Below, piece by piece: positions 1-5,382 of a DNA stretch of 6,492 nt. The notes under the pieces were generated by a model. The model searched no databases. It saw only the letters and a list, made by a program, of their open reading frames with translations, and was not told the origin of the DNA. Position numbers and translations under genes: made by a program. Each line of letters starts with the position of its first letter. The stretch's first letter is position 1. The stretch covers positions 1 to 6,492 of the forward strand of contig JAEXSY010000430.1 in assembly GCA_023440105.1 (NCBI GenBank), written 5' to 3'. Origin of the DNA: Bacillota bacterium. Lineage in GTDB: Bacteria > Bacillota > Clostridia > Clostridiales > Clostridiaceae.

Positions 1-963
1 TGAAAAAATACTGTTACCACTGGAATCTACCGAGATTAAATCCTTATAAGCACCTTTTTTTATTAAGGTACCTTTACCGGAATAAAGGAGATAATTCTTG
101 AAGGCATCGGCATTGACCCAGGAGGCACTTCCCTCTGACTGACCATAGCTGGTCTTTGTGCTGTGCCAGCCGCCCCATTGTTTTAAGGCTGCTCCCTCTT
201 CTTTATCTCCCAGGCACTGAGAAACAAAATTTGTGCAGTTTCCTCCAGCTCCTGTATAATTTTTATACTTTTTGTTGTATCTATCTTCAAAGCCACTGGC
301 CCAGGGGATACCGCAATATTTATCTGCATAGGCTACAGCCTTTTTTCTTCGAAGAGCTTCATCGCTATCAGGCAGCTCATTTATACTTATTCTACTTTCT
401 ATAGGGAGTGTATAAGCTTTATCTATAGGAGTATCAAGGTTTTTTATTTCTGCAGATATGCTCTTTAGGGCATCCTCAAAGCAGTCTGTATACCAATCCC
501 AATTAATTATCCACTGATAATCTTGTTTTATCAAATCAACATTATGTATAAGCCCTACACCAAATACATTTTCTTTTTCTCTATTATCCTTATATACATA
601 GGTGAATTTATAGTATTCATTGGCAAGAACCTTAGCTTTATCACTGCTGCCAGTTATCTTTCTAAAATGAAGCTCTGAGGAGATGTTTTTAAACTCTATA
701 CCTCTTTCCTCTGCCCATTTTCTAAGATATTTTATCCTTCGAACCTCATGATCTAATGCCCAGCCTCCATAGCGACTCTTTGAATTAAAAAATTGTGGAA
801 GGTCAGTTATATTACCTTGAGTAAACATATTATTTCTTTCAATATATATAATTTCTAGTGCATTTTTAATTTCTTCTATTTCGCTGTCTTCTAGAGAATA
901 AGCATTTATAGAAGATATCAGGAGGAAAATGGAGGTTAGTATTATAAACTTAAAAGCTTTCAT
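1..963 (-). CDS. Secreted Amidase_6-domain protein, C-terminus cut by window edge
   Basis: The frame is open from an ATG at 963-961 to the left edge, giving 321 codons without a stop; the C-terminus lies outside. An AGGTGA ribosome binding site sits just upstream of the ATG. Residues 1-21 (MKAFKFIILTSIFLLISSINA) form a typical Sec signal peptide, so the protein should be exported. Residues about 22-205 are hydrophilic and I do not recognise a family there. From about residue 207 the pattern is that of the putative amidase domain Amidase_6: AVAYADKYC, then NYTGAGGNCTNFVSQC (236-251, with Cys243 the likely nucleophile by analogy with NlpC/CHAP-like folds), then WGGWHS and SASWVNADAFKNYL (279-292). 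The expected catalytic His would lie beyond the edge. The likely role is amide-bond hydrolysis in cell wall or extracellular substrates; the true substrate is unknown. It is transcribed away from pepA. Confidence 0.85.
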   Translation of the reverse strand, partial: MKAFKFIILTSIFLLISSINAYSLEDSEIEEIKNALEIIYIERNNMFTQGNITDLPQFFNSKSRYGGWALDHEVRRIKYLRKWAEERGIEFKNISSELHFRKITGSSDKAKVLANEYYKFTYVYKDNREKENVFGVGLIHNVDLIKQDYQWIINWDWYTDCFEDALKSISAEIKNLDTPIDKAYTLPIESRISINELPDSDEALRRKKAVAYADKYCGIPWASGFEDRYNKKYKNYTGAGGNCTNFVSQCLGDKEEGAALKQWGGWHSTKTSYGQSEGSASWVNADAFKNYLLYSGKGTLIKKGAYKDLISVDSSGNSIFS

Positions 964-998
964 AGCATCACCTTTACTTTTTATTTAGCTTTTATTAG

Positions 999-1012
999 TA
1001 TTCCTAGGAATA
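999..1012. promoter_or_regulatory. Perfect 14-bp palindrome, candidate operator
   Basis: TATTCCTAGGAATA equals its own reverse complement. It lies 36 bases upstream of the minus-strand amidase start codon. Immediately beyond it on that strand is a TATAGT hexamer (1019-1014) that could be the -10 box, although the matching -35 is poor. If so, the palindrome would cover the transcription start, a usual place for a repressor. The binding protein is unknown. Confidence 0.4.
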
Positions 1013-1089
1013 GACTATATTACACAGGAAAAAAAGAAGAATTGATGCTAAAATTAGATTGTATAAATTTTTGTGAGTTAGGAAAATTG

Positions 1090-1117
1090 TTGCAATTGAT
1101 AATTATTATTATATAAT
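1090..1117 (+). promoter_or_regulatory. Sigma-A-type promoter for pepA-msrB
   Basis: A TTGCAA -35 (1090-1095) and a perfect TATAAT -10 (1112-1117) are separated by 16 bases in AT-rich DNA. Transcription would begin near 1124, giving a leader of about 25 bases before the pepA ATG. It is the best promoter match upstream of pepA. Confidence 0.65.
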
Positions 1118-1137
1118 TAGATATAAAGATTTTGATG

Positions 1138-1143
1138 AGGTGA
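1138..1143 (+). promoter_or_regulatory. pepA ribosome binding site (fixes the ATG start)
   Basis: AGGTGA lies 5 bases before the ATG at 1149. The in-frame GTG at 1140 lies inside this site, so it cannot be the start served by it. The site therefore favours a protein three residues shorter than the longest reading frame. Confidence 0.7.
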
Positions 1144-1148
1144 TATTA

Positions 1149-2627
1149 ATGAAACTAGCAATTCAAATGGAGAGACATTCGGAGATATTAATGGAAGTAA
1201 TACCGGTGTTTGAAGGTGGAGAGGTACAGCACGTGTGTAACAGCTGTGCTGCAAGGGTTCAAAGATTTGTAAAGTTTGGTACCTTCAGCGGTAAGCTTGG
1301 GAGTACCTATAAATTTACCAAGGAAAAGGATTTAGGATTAATTAAAGAAGAGGTGTATGTGGGTCTTGGGAAAAAAGAAGAGCTTACACCAGAAAAGATA
1401 AGATTTGCTGTAGCTAAGGCTATTAAGGAAGTAAAGAAGCTTAATAAGGAAAAAACTACCATTAGATTTATAGATATTGACACTATAAATACAGAAGAAG
1501 TAACAAAAGCTATTTTTGAAGGCGCAGTACTTGCTAGCTATGAATTTAATAATTACAAAAAGGTAGCTGAGGACAGTAAGTCCATAAATGAAATCAGAAT
1601 AGCTTCCGTAGCAGAGGAGAAGGTAGCTGATGCTGAGAAAGCTAAGGATGAGGTTATAGCTCTATTAGAAGGAACCTTAGCTGCAAGAGACTTAGTCAAT
1701 GAACCAGCAAATGTGATGACTCCAGCACTATTAGCTGAAAGAGCAAGGGTCATGGGAGAAGAGGCTGGCTTCCAAGTAGAAATAAAAGACAAGAATGAAA
1801 TTGAAGCCTTAGGAATGAAGGCCTTCTTAGAAGTAGCAAAGGGCTCAGTAAATGAACCAAAGCTCATAGTAATGAGATATTTTGGTGATGAAGAAAATAA
1901 GGCAGAGGTTACAGGTCTTGTTGGAAAAGGGCTTACCTTTGATACCGGCGGTTACTCCTTGAAGCCTAATGATGGAATGGTAAATAAGAAGTCTGATATG
2001 GGTGGAGCAGCAGCGGTGATTGGTGCAATGAATGCCATAGCTAAGAATAAGCTGAAGGCAAATGTAGTGGCTGTAGTAGCTGCCTGTGAAAATGTTATTG
2101 CAGGCAACTCCTATAAGCCAGGAGATATCATAGGAAGTATGGCAGGAAAGACCATAGAGGTATTAAATACTGATGCAGAAGGAAGACTAACTTTAGCTGA
2201 TGCTGTTTATTATGCAGTGGAAAAAGAAGGAGTTAATAGGATTGTAGACCTTGCAACTCTAACAGGTGCAGCCTTAGTTGCCCTTGGCGACGTTACTACC
2301 GCTGTAATAGGTAATGATGATAGCTTCTATCAGGAGCTAAAGGCTGCTTCAGAGCTGGCAGGAGAAAAAGTATGGCAGCTACCTGCCTTCCCAGAATATA
2401 AGGAGCAGATTAAATCCTCTATTGCGGATCTTAAGAATACTGGAGGAAGATTTGCTGGTACTATTACCGCTGGTTTATTTATAGGAGAGTTTGTAAAGGA
2501 AACCCCATGGCTTCATTTAGATATAGCGGGTACTGCTTGGGCTAATAGTGATAAGAGTTATATAACTAAAGGTGGTACAGGAAATTCTGTTAGGACCCTT
2601 TATTATTTAATTAAGAATCAAAAGTAG
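1149..2627 (+). CDS. pepA: Leucyl aminopeptidase, peptidase family M17
   Basis: The gene encodes 492 residues from ATG 1149, close to the roughly 500 usual for cytosolic M17 aminopeptidases. These are hexameric two-metal enzymes that release N-terminal amino acids from peptides. The C-terminal catalytic domain is intact. GKGLTFDTGG carries the metal and catalytic residues Lys260 and Asp265; Lys272 follows in SLKP; KSDMGGAAAV carries Asp283; the family signature NTDAEGRL carries Asp342, Glu344 and Arg346. These match E. coli PepA Lys270, Asp275, Lys282, Asp293, Asp352, Glu354 and Arg356 at a constant offset of 10. VNEPANVMTP (about 183-192) opens the catalytic domain, and LATLTGAAL is also typical. 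The N-terminal domain (1-170) is divergent, as usual, and contains a CNSC pair at 30-33. msrB follows after 26 bases, probably in the same transcript. Some M17 proteins also bind DNA; nothing here shows that. Confidence 0.96.
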   Translation: MKLAIQMERHSEILMEVIPVFEGGEVQHVCNSCAARVQRFVKFGTFSGKLGSTYKFTKEKDLGLIKEEVYVGLGKKEELTPEKIRFAVAKAIKEVKKLNKEKTTIRFIDIDTINTEEVTKAIFEGAVLASYEFNNYKKVAEDSKSINEIRIASVAEEKVADAEKAKDEVIALLEGTLAARDLVNEPANVMTPALLAERARVMGEEAGFQVEIKDKNEIEALGMKAFLEVAKGSVNEPKLIVMRYFGDEENKAEVTGLVGKGLTFDTGGYSLKPNDGMVNKKSDMGGAAAVIGAMNAIAKNKLKANVVAVVAACENVIAGNSYKPGDIIGSMAGKTIEVLNTDAEGRLTLADAVYYAVEKEGVNRIVDLATLTGAALVALGDVTTAVIGNDDSFYQELKAASELAGEKVWQLPAFPEYKEQIKSSIADLKNTGGRFAGTITAGLFIGEFVKETPWLHLDIAGTAWANSDKSYITKGGTGNSVRTLYYLIKNQK

Positions 2628-2640
2628 GCTAAATATAGTA

Positions 2641-2646
2641 AGGAGG
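2641..2646 (+). promoter_or_regulatory. msrB ribosome binding site
   Basis: AGGAGG, a perfect Shine-Dalgarno match, lies 7 bases before the ATG at 2654. No promoter is evident in the 26 bases after pepA, so msrB is probably translated from the pepA transcript. Confidence 0.75.
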
Positions 2647-2653
2647 GGTTTTT

Positions 2654-3106
2654 ATGAATGATAATAAGCCTTCGAAGGAAGAATTGAAGAAGAAGCTTAC
2701 ACCCATGGAATATAAGGTAACTCAAGAAAATGCTACAGAGCCGCCTTTTCAAAATGAGTATTGGGACTTTTTTGGAGAAGGAATCTATGTTGATGTAGTC
2801 ACAGGAGAGCCTCTGTTTTCTTCTAAGGATAAGTTTGATTCCTCCTGCGGATGGCCTTCCTTCACTCAGCCCTTAGATAGAAAGAGCATTAAAGAAAAGG
2901 CTGACTTTAGCTATAATATGCACAGAATTGAGGTTCGCAGCAAAGAAGGGGACTCTCACTTAGGTCATGTATTTACCGATGGTCCTATAGATAAAGGTGG
3001 ACTCAGATACTGTATAAATAGTGCCTCCTTAAGGTTTATCCCTAAAGAAAACCTTGAGGAAGAGGGCTATGGTGAATTGAAAGCCATCTTTAATTCCCCA
3101 AAATAA
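2654..3106 (+). CDS. msrB: Peptide-methionine (R)-S-oxide reductase MsrB, zinc-less type
   Basis: This 150-residue cytosolic enzyme is expected to reduce methionine-R-sulfoxide in proteins back to methionine, usually with thioredoxin as electron donor. The family core runs from about residue 15 (LTPMEYKVTQENATEPPF) to the end. FDSSCGWPSF holds Cys65 in the place of the usual resolving Cys. SHLGHVFTDGP holds His102 and His105. RYCINSASLRFIP holds the catalytic Cys120 and Asn122. The 55-residue gap between the two cysteines fits the known catalytic/recycling pair. The two CxxC pairs that bind structural zinc in many MsrBs are absent: the first position reads VDVVTG and the second RSKEGD. It therefore belongs to the zinc-less class that relies on Cys65 and Cys120. 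It is downstream of pepA and converges on dps, also a stress-protection gene. Length and motifs are complete, with no fused MsrA domain. Confidence 0.95.
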   Translation: MNDNKPSKEELKKKLTPMEYKVTQENATEPPFQNEYWDFFGEGIYVDVVTGEPLFSSKDKFDSSCGWPSFTQPLDRKSIKEKADFSYNMHRIEVRSKEGDSHLGHVFTDGPIDKGGLRYCINSASLRFIPKENLEEEGYGELKAIFNSPK

Positions 3107-3124
3107 AATGAGTAAACTATATTA

Positions 3125-3167
3125 AAGGACATCCTGCCAGCGGATAAATTGCTGACAGGACGTCCTT
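3125..3167. terminator. Bidirectional intrinsic terminator between msrB and dps
   Basis: Arms at 3125-3141 and 3151-3167 form a 17-bp stem with a 9-base loop. Read on the plus strand there are two A.C mismatches (3131/3161 and 3137/3155). Read on the minus strand the same positions are G.U wobbles, so the stem is continuous. On the plus side a T-rich stretch follows at 3172-3183; on the minus side the tract is looser (AATATAGTTTACTC, then ATTTTATTTT). It starts 18 bases after the msrB stop and 8 bases after the dps stop, as expected for a terminator shared by convergent genes. Confidence 0.8.
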
Positions 3168-3175
3168 AAAATTTA

Positions 3176-3628
3176 TTATTTTTGATAGGAATCAAGCATC
3201 CAGATGTACTTGTCATATTTAGTTTTTAATCCAACCATCATATCGTTAGTAACATCATCTTCAAGCTCTTCAGTTATTTCTATAAGATTCTGTATCTGAT
3301 CCGATACTATAAGGAAGTCTTCCTTTAATGATGCTACTGATTCTAGGGTATCTATAGGTTCGCTCTTTCTTTCCTTTATAGTTGCCATATCTAGATATTC
3401 CTTAAGGCTAGCTATAGGCTGTTCACCTAATATAAGCACTCTCTCAGCTACGGCATCTAAATCAAGGGCAATTGCGTTGTAAAATTCCTCATATTTTGCA
3501 TGAAGTGAAAAGAAACCAGGTCCTTTAATGTACCAGTGATAATTATGTACCTTAGCATACAGTACATTTAGGTTTGCTACTAGAGAATTCATTTCCTTTA
3601 TAAAAGTATCTGTTTGTTTCTTAGCCAT
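3176..3628 (-). CDS. dps: Dps-family ferritin-like DNA-protection/iron-storage protein
   Basis: The 150-residue protein belongs to the Dps/mini-ferritin family, whose members form dodecameric shells that oxidise Fe(II), often with hydrogen peroxide, and store the iron, limiting hydroxyl radical damage. The inter-subunit ferroxidase ligands are visible: His31 (in HNYHWYIKGPGFFSLH), His43, Asp58 and Glu62 (in LDLDAVAERVLILG). They fall at the same numbers as in Listeria innocua Dps. The flanking helices, with IKEMNSLVANLNVLYAKVH at the start and a closing KYDKYIWMLDSYQK, fit the four-helix bundle. The N-terminus is short with only two lysines (MAKKQTD), so strong DNA binding through a basic tail is not evident. 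An AAGGAGG site (3643-3637) lies 8 bases before the ATG. It is a single gene, convergent with msrB and divergent from the sugar-transport operon. Dps genes in Firmicutes are often under PerR, but I see no convincing PerR box here. Confidence 0.95.
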   Translation of the reverse strand: MAKKQTDTFIKEMNSLVANLNVLYAKVHNYHWYIKGPGFFSLHAKYEEFYNAIALDLDAVAERVLILGEQPIASLKEYLDMATIKERKSEPIDTLESVASLKEDFLIVSDQIQNLIEITEELEDDVTNDMMVGLKTKYDKYIWMLDSYQK

Positions 3629-3671
3629 TTAATAGTCCTCCTTAAAATTTGTTATGTGAAGCTATGAGTTC

Positions 3672-3700
3672 ATTATAGGGAATAAATAAAAAGAAACTCT
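3672..3700 (-). promoter_or_regulatory. Candidate dps promoter
   Basis: On the minus strand a perfect TATAAT (3677-3672) lies 43 bases upstream of the dps ATG. The hexamer 17 bases further up is AGAGTT (3700-3695), a poor -35 that overlaps a tandem CAGAGTT repeat. A weak -35 would fit a promoter needing an activator or subject to control, but in AT-rich DNA the -10 alone is modest evidence. Confidence 0.45.
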
Positions 3701-3708
3701 GAACTCTG
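3695..3708. repeat. Tandem 7-bp repeat AACTCTG x2 at the dps promoter
   Basis: Two exact head-to-tail copies of AACTCTG (CAGAGTT on the dps strand) occupy the -35 area of the candidate dps promoter. It may be a tandem binding site or a chance repeat. Confidence 0.35.
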
Positions 3709-3811
3709 ATTGAATAAAGGGTAAAAGAATTGTTAGTAAAAATATATAATAATATGTACGTAAATTAACATTTCATACAATGTAAACCTTTAAAAACATT
3801 AATTAATATAA

Positions 3812-3840
3812 TTGACATATATTACATGTCGTGTTAATAT
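3812..3840 (+). promoter_or_regulatory. Strong sigma-A-type promoter of the sugar-transport operon
   Basis: A perfect TTGACA -35 (3812-3817) and a TAATAT -10 (3835-3840) are separated by the optimal 17 bases. Transcription would start near 3847, leaving a leader of about 120 bases before the start codon, which holds the operator-like sites. Confidence 0.75.
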
Positions 3841-3880
3841 TAGATTAAGTTAATAGTTATGGATTCGGTGTTGTCGAATG

Positions 3881-3894
3881 TGCAACCGTTTGCC
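3881..3894. promoter_or_regulatory. LacI/GalR-family operator-like site (MalR- or CcpA-type)
   Basis: TGCAACCGTTTGCC contains near-symmetric GCAA and TTGC half-sites around a central CG (3887-3888), the form recognised by LacI-family regulators such as MalR. It matches the CcpA cre consensus less well, with three deviations at W/W/A positions. It lies about 35 bases downstream of the predicted transcription start, where a bound repressor would block elongation. Repression of sugar uptake in the absence of inducer is the simplest reading; the regulator is not encoded in the window. Confidence 0.55.
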
Positions 3895-3903
3895 TAACTT
3901 AGC

Positions 3904-3917
3904 TTTTCAGCTGAAAA
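3904..3917. promoter_or_regulatory. Perfect 14-bp palindrome in the malE-like leader
   Basis: TTTTCAGCTGAAAA equals its own reverse complement and begins 10 bases after the LacI-family-like site. In RNA it could make only a 5-bp stem with an AGCT loop, slightly extended by AACT (3896-3899) with AGTT (3919-3922), so a DNA operator is likelier than a terminator. The regulator is unknown. Confidence 0.35.
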
Positions 3918-3956
3918 CAGTTACAAATTTTGTAGCAGTATAAAAAAATATATAAA

Positions 3957-3961
3957 AGGAG
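3957..3961 (+). promoter_or_regulatory. Ribosome binding site deciding the malE-like start
   Basis: AGGAG lies 8 bases before ATG 3970 but only 2 bases before the in-frame GTG 3964, so the ATG is the start. The resulting N-terminus, MKRRLLSVLM, is also the more typical lipoprotein signal peptide. Confidence 0.75.
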
Positions 3962-3969
3962 AAGTGTTT

Positions 3970-5232
3970 ATGAAGAGAAGACTTTTATCTGTTCTAATGG
4001 CAGCTATGCTTTCTGTAGGAGTTTTAGCAGGTTGTCAGGGAGCGTCTAAACCTAGCGAAGGCGGCAGTGGTACCGAAGGTGAGGTTAAAGAAGTTGAGCT
4101 TAAGGTATGGGCACCTGAAAATCAAGTGCAGAGTGGAACTATAGATTCAATGACTAAGTCCTTCCAGGAAGAGCATCCTGAATGGAAAATTACCTTTACT
4201 GTTGAGGCTGTAGGTGAAGACGTAGCCAAGGATCAGATATTAAAGGATACTGAAGCTGCAGCGGATGTTTTCTTCTTTGCCAATGACCAGCTATCTGGAC
4301 TTATTGATGCTGGTGCCATAGCTAAGCTTGGCGGAAGCACTGAAGAAATGGTTAAGAGCACAATGGAAGAAACAGTAGTTAATACTGTTACTTATGATAA
4401 TGCCATTTATGGTATACCATTTACCCATAATACCTTCTTTATGTATTATGATAAAACCTTAATACCAGAAGATAATATTGGTTCAGTGGAAAAGATAGTA
4501 CAAACAGCTACAGCTGATGATGTATATAACTTCGTATTTGACTCTGCTGGTGGCTGGAAGCTAGGTGCATGGTATTATGGTGCAGGTCTTTCCGTTTATG
4601 GTCAAGATGGAAATGATTATGCAAAGGGTACAGATTGGAACAGTGAAAAAGGACTGGCTGTAACTAATTATTTAATTGACCTTATAGGCAATCCTAAGGT
4701 TGCTTATAATGACGACGTTTCTCTCTCAGAATTATCAGCTGCCCATAGAGTTGGTGCATGGTTTGATGGTTCATGGAACTACAATCTGTATAAAGAAGCT
4801 CTAGGAGATGACTTAGGAGTTGCTGTTCTTCCTACCTTCAATCCAGATGGTACTGACTATCAGCTTAAAGCCTTCTATGGTTCTAAGGTTATAGGAGTTA
4901 ACTCTAATTCAAAGAATCCTGAGGTTGCAGTTGCTTTTGCTGCTTACCTTGGCAGTGAAGAGATGCAGGTTCAAAGGTATAAGGAAACTAATCAGGTTCC
5001 TACCAACAAGACTGCAGGAAGCAGCGCTGATGTACAAGCTGATGAGGTAGCTTCTGCTATTATCGGAGTGGTTGAAAAGGGATCTATAATGCAGCCAACC
5101 TCCAGTGAATTTGGTAGCAGATATTGGACAAACGCTGGTGCTATCGCAACAGAAATAAGAAACGGTGAGCTTACAAAGGCTAATGCCCAAGAAAGAATGG
5201 ACAAGTTTGCTGAAAACATGAAGGTAGAGTAA
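3970..5232 (+). CDS. malE: Sugar ABC transporter substrate-binding lipoprotein, MalE-like
   Basis: The 420-residue product is a family 1 extracellular solute-binding protein, expected to sit on the outer face of the membrane and deliver a sugar, probably maltose or maltodextrin, to the permease encoded next. Residues 1-21 form a signal peptide (KRR, hydrophobic core) ending in the lipobox LAGC with Cys22 as lipidation site; a Gly/Ser-rich linker (about 23-37) follows. The mature protein starts with VELKVWAPENQ (Trp47) and contains AADVFFFANDQLSGLIDAGA, then YGIPFTHNTFFMYYDKTLI. These are standard landmarks of this fold. VGAWFDGSWN (Trp264, Trp269) and several other aromatics fit stacking against sugar rings. 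The length is normal and the frame intact. It follows a strong promoter with an operator-like site, and a terminator separates it from the permease. Maltodextrin specificity is inferred from the overall pattern and the MalF-like neighbour; another oligosaccharide is possible, so the symbol is tentative. Confidence 0.88.
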   Translation: MKRRLLSVLMAAMLSVGVLAGCQGASKPSEGGSGTEGEVKEVELKVWAPENQVQSGTIDSMTKSFQEEHPEWKITFTVEAVGEDVAKDQILKDTEAAADVFFFANDQLSGLIDAGAIAKLGGSTEEMVKSTMEETVVNTVTYDNAIYGIPFTHNTFFMYYDKTLIPEDNIGSVEKIVQTATADDVYNFVFDSAGGWKLGAWYYGAGLSVYGQDGNDYAKGTDWNSEKGLAVTNYLIDLIGNPKVAYNDDVSLSELSAAHRVGAWFDGSWNYNLYKEALGDDLGVAVLPTFNPDGTDYQLKAFYGSKVIGVNSNSKNPEVAVAFAAYLGSEEMQVQRYKETNQVPTNKTAGSSADVQADEVASAIIGVVEKGSIMQPTSSEFGSRYWTNAGAIATEIRNGELTKANAQERMDKFAENMKVE

Positions 5233-5270
5233 TTAATAATCTATCAAGGTTTACTTAAGGGTAATGACAT

Positions 5271-5302
5271 GGTGTTCTTGATAATCTCAAGAACACCTTT
5301 TT
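5271..5302 (+). terminator. Intrinsic terminator between malE-like and malF-like genes
   Basis: GGTGTTCTTGA (5271-5281) pairs perfectly with TCAAGAACACC (5287-5297): an 11-bp stem, a 5-base loop and TTTTT directly after (5298-5302). It lies 38 bases after the malE-like stop. As the permease follows on the same strand, it probably acts as a partial terminator that makes the binding protein more abundant, or it ends one transcript before a second promoter. Confidence 0.88.
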
Positions 5303-5325
5303 AATAAAGAGAAAGAATTATCATA

Positions 5326-5356
5326 TATAATACTGATTGATTTTTTTAATTATAAT
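5326..5356 (+). promoter_or_regulatory. Possible weak promoter before the malF-like gene
   Basis: Two perfect TATAAT hexamers (5326-5331 and 5351-5356) lie between the terminator and the permease gene. Neither has a good -35 at the right distance, and the DNA is very AT-rich, so either may be chance. Confidence 0.2.
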
Positions 5357-5370
5357 TTATAAAGAAAAAG

Positions 5371-5377
5371 AGGGTGG
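5371..5377 (+). promoter_or_regulatory. Ribosome binding site deciding the malF-like GTG start
   Basis: AGGGTGG lies 5 bases before GTG 5383. The in-frame GTG at 5374 falls inside this site and a TAA closes the frame at 5353-5355, so GTG 5383 is the most reasonable start. The site is weaker than those of the other genes. Confidence 0.55.
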
Positions 5378-5382
5378 CTGTA

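Larger units (their letters stand above)
3629..3969. other. Divergent regulatory region between dps and malE-like gene
   Basis: These 341 AT-rich bases contain no credible gene. From left to right they hold the dps ribosome binding site, a -10 box for dps (3677-3672), a tandem AACTCTG repeat (3695-3708), an inverted repeat ACATT-6-AATGT (3768-3783), the promoter of the sugar operon (3812-3840), an ATTCG-7-CGAAT inverted repeat (3863-3879), a LacI-family operator-like site (3881-3894), the palindrome at 3904-3917, an odd-centred palindrome TACAAATTTTGTA (3922-3934), and the malE-like ribosome binding site. Confidence 0.6.

Noticed and set aside
156..404. 82-codon plus-strand open frame
   Set aside because: It lies antisense inside the amidase-domain gene, has no ribosome binding site and encodes an unnatural Tyr/Leu/Phe-rich product.
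1140..1142. GTG as start of pepA
   Set aside because: It falls inside the Shine-Dalgarno sequence; ATG 1149 has proper spacing.
1553..1867. 104-codon minus-strand open frame
   Set aside because: It is fully antisense to pepA, whose catalytic-domain frame is clearly real; Ser/Ala-rich composition typical of a shadow.
3738..3758. AT-rich stretch resembling a PerR or Fur box upstream of dps
   Set aside because: Compared with TTATAATNATTATAA the dyad does not hold, and it lies well upstream of the candidate dps promoter.
3781..3794. cre-like sequence TGTAAACCTTTAAA upstream of the -35
   Set aside because: It lacks the central CG and the conserved C of the cre consensus; in AT-rich DNA such a match is weak.
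3964..3966. GTG as start of the malE-like gene
   Set aside because: It is only 2 bases from the ribosome binding site; ATG 3970 has 8-base spacing and gives a standard lipoprotein signal.
4909..5219. Two overlapping minus-strand open frames (4909-5190 and 4992-5219)
   Set aside because: Both are antisense to the 3' part of the malE-like gene, with no start signals or recognisable product.
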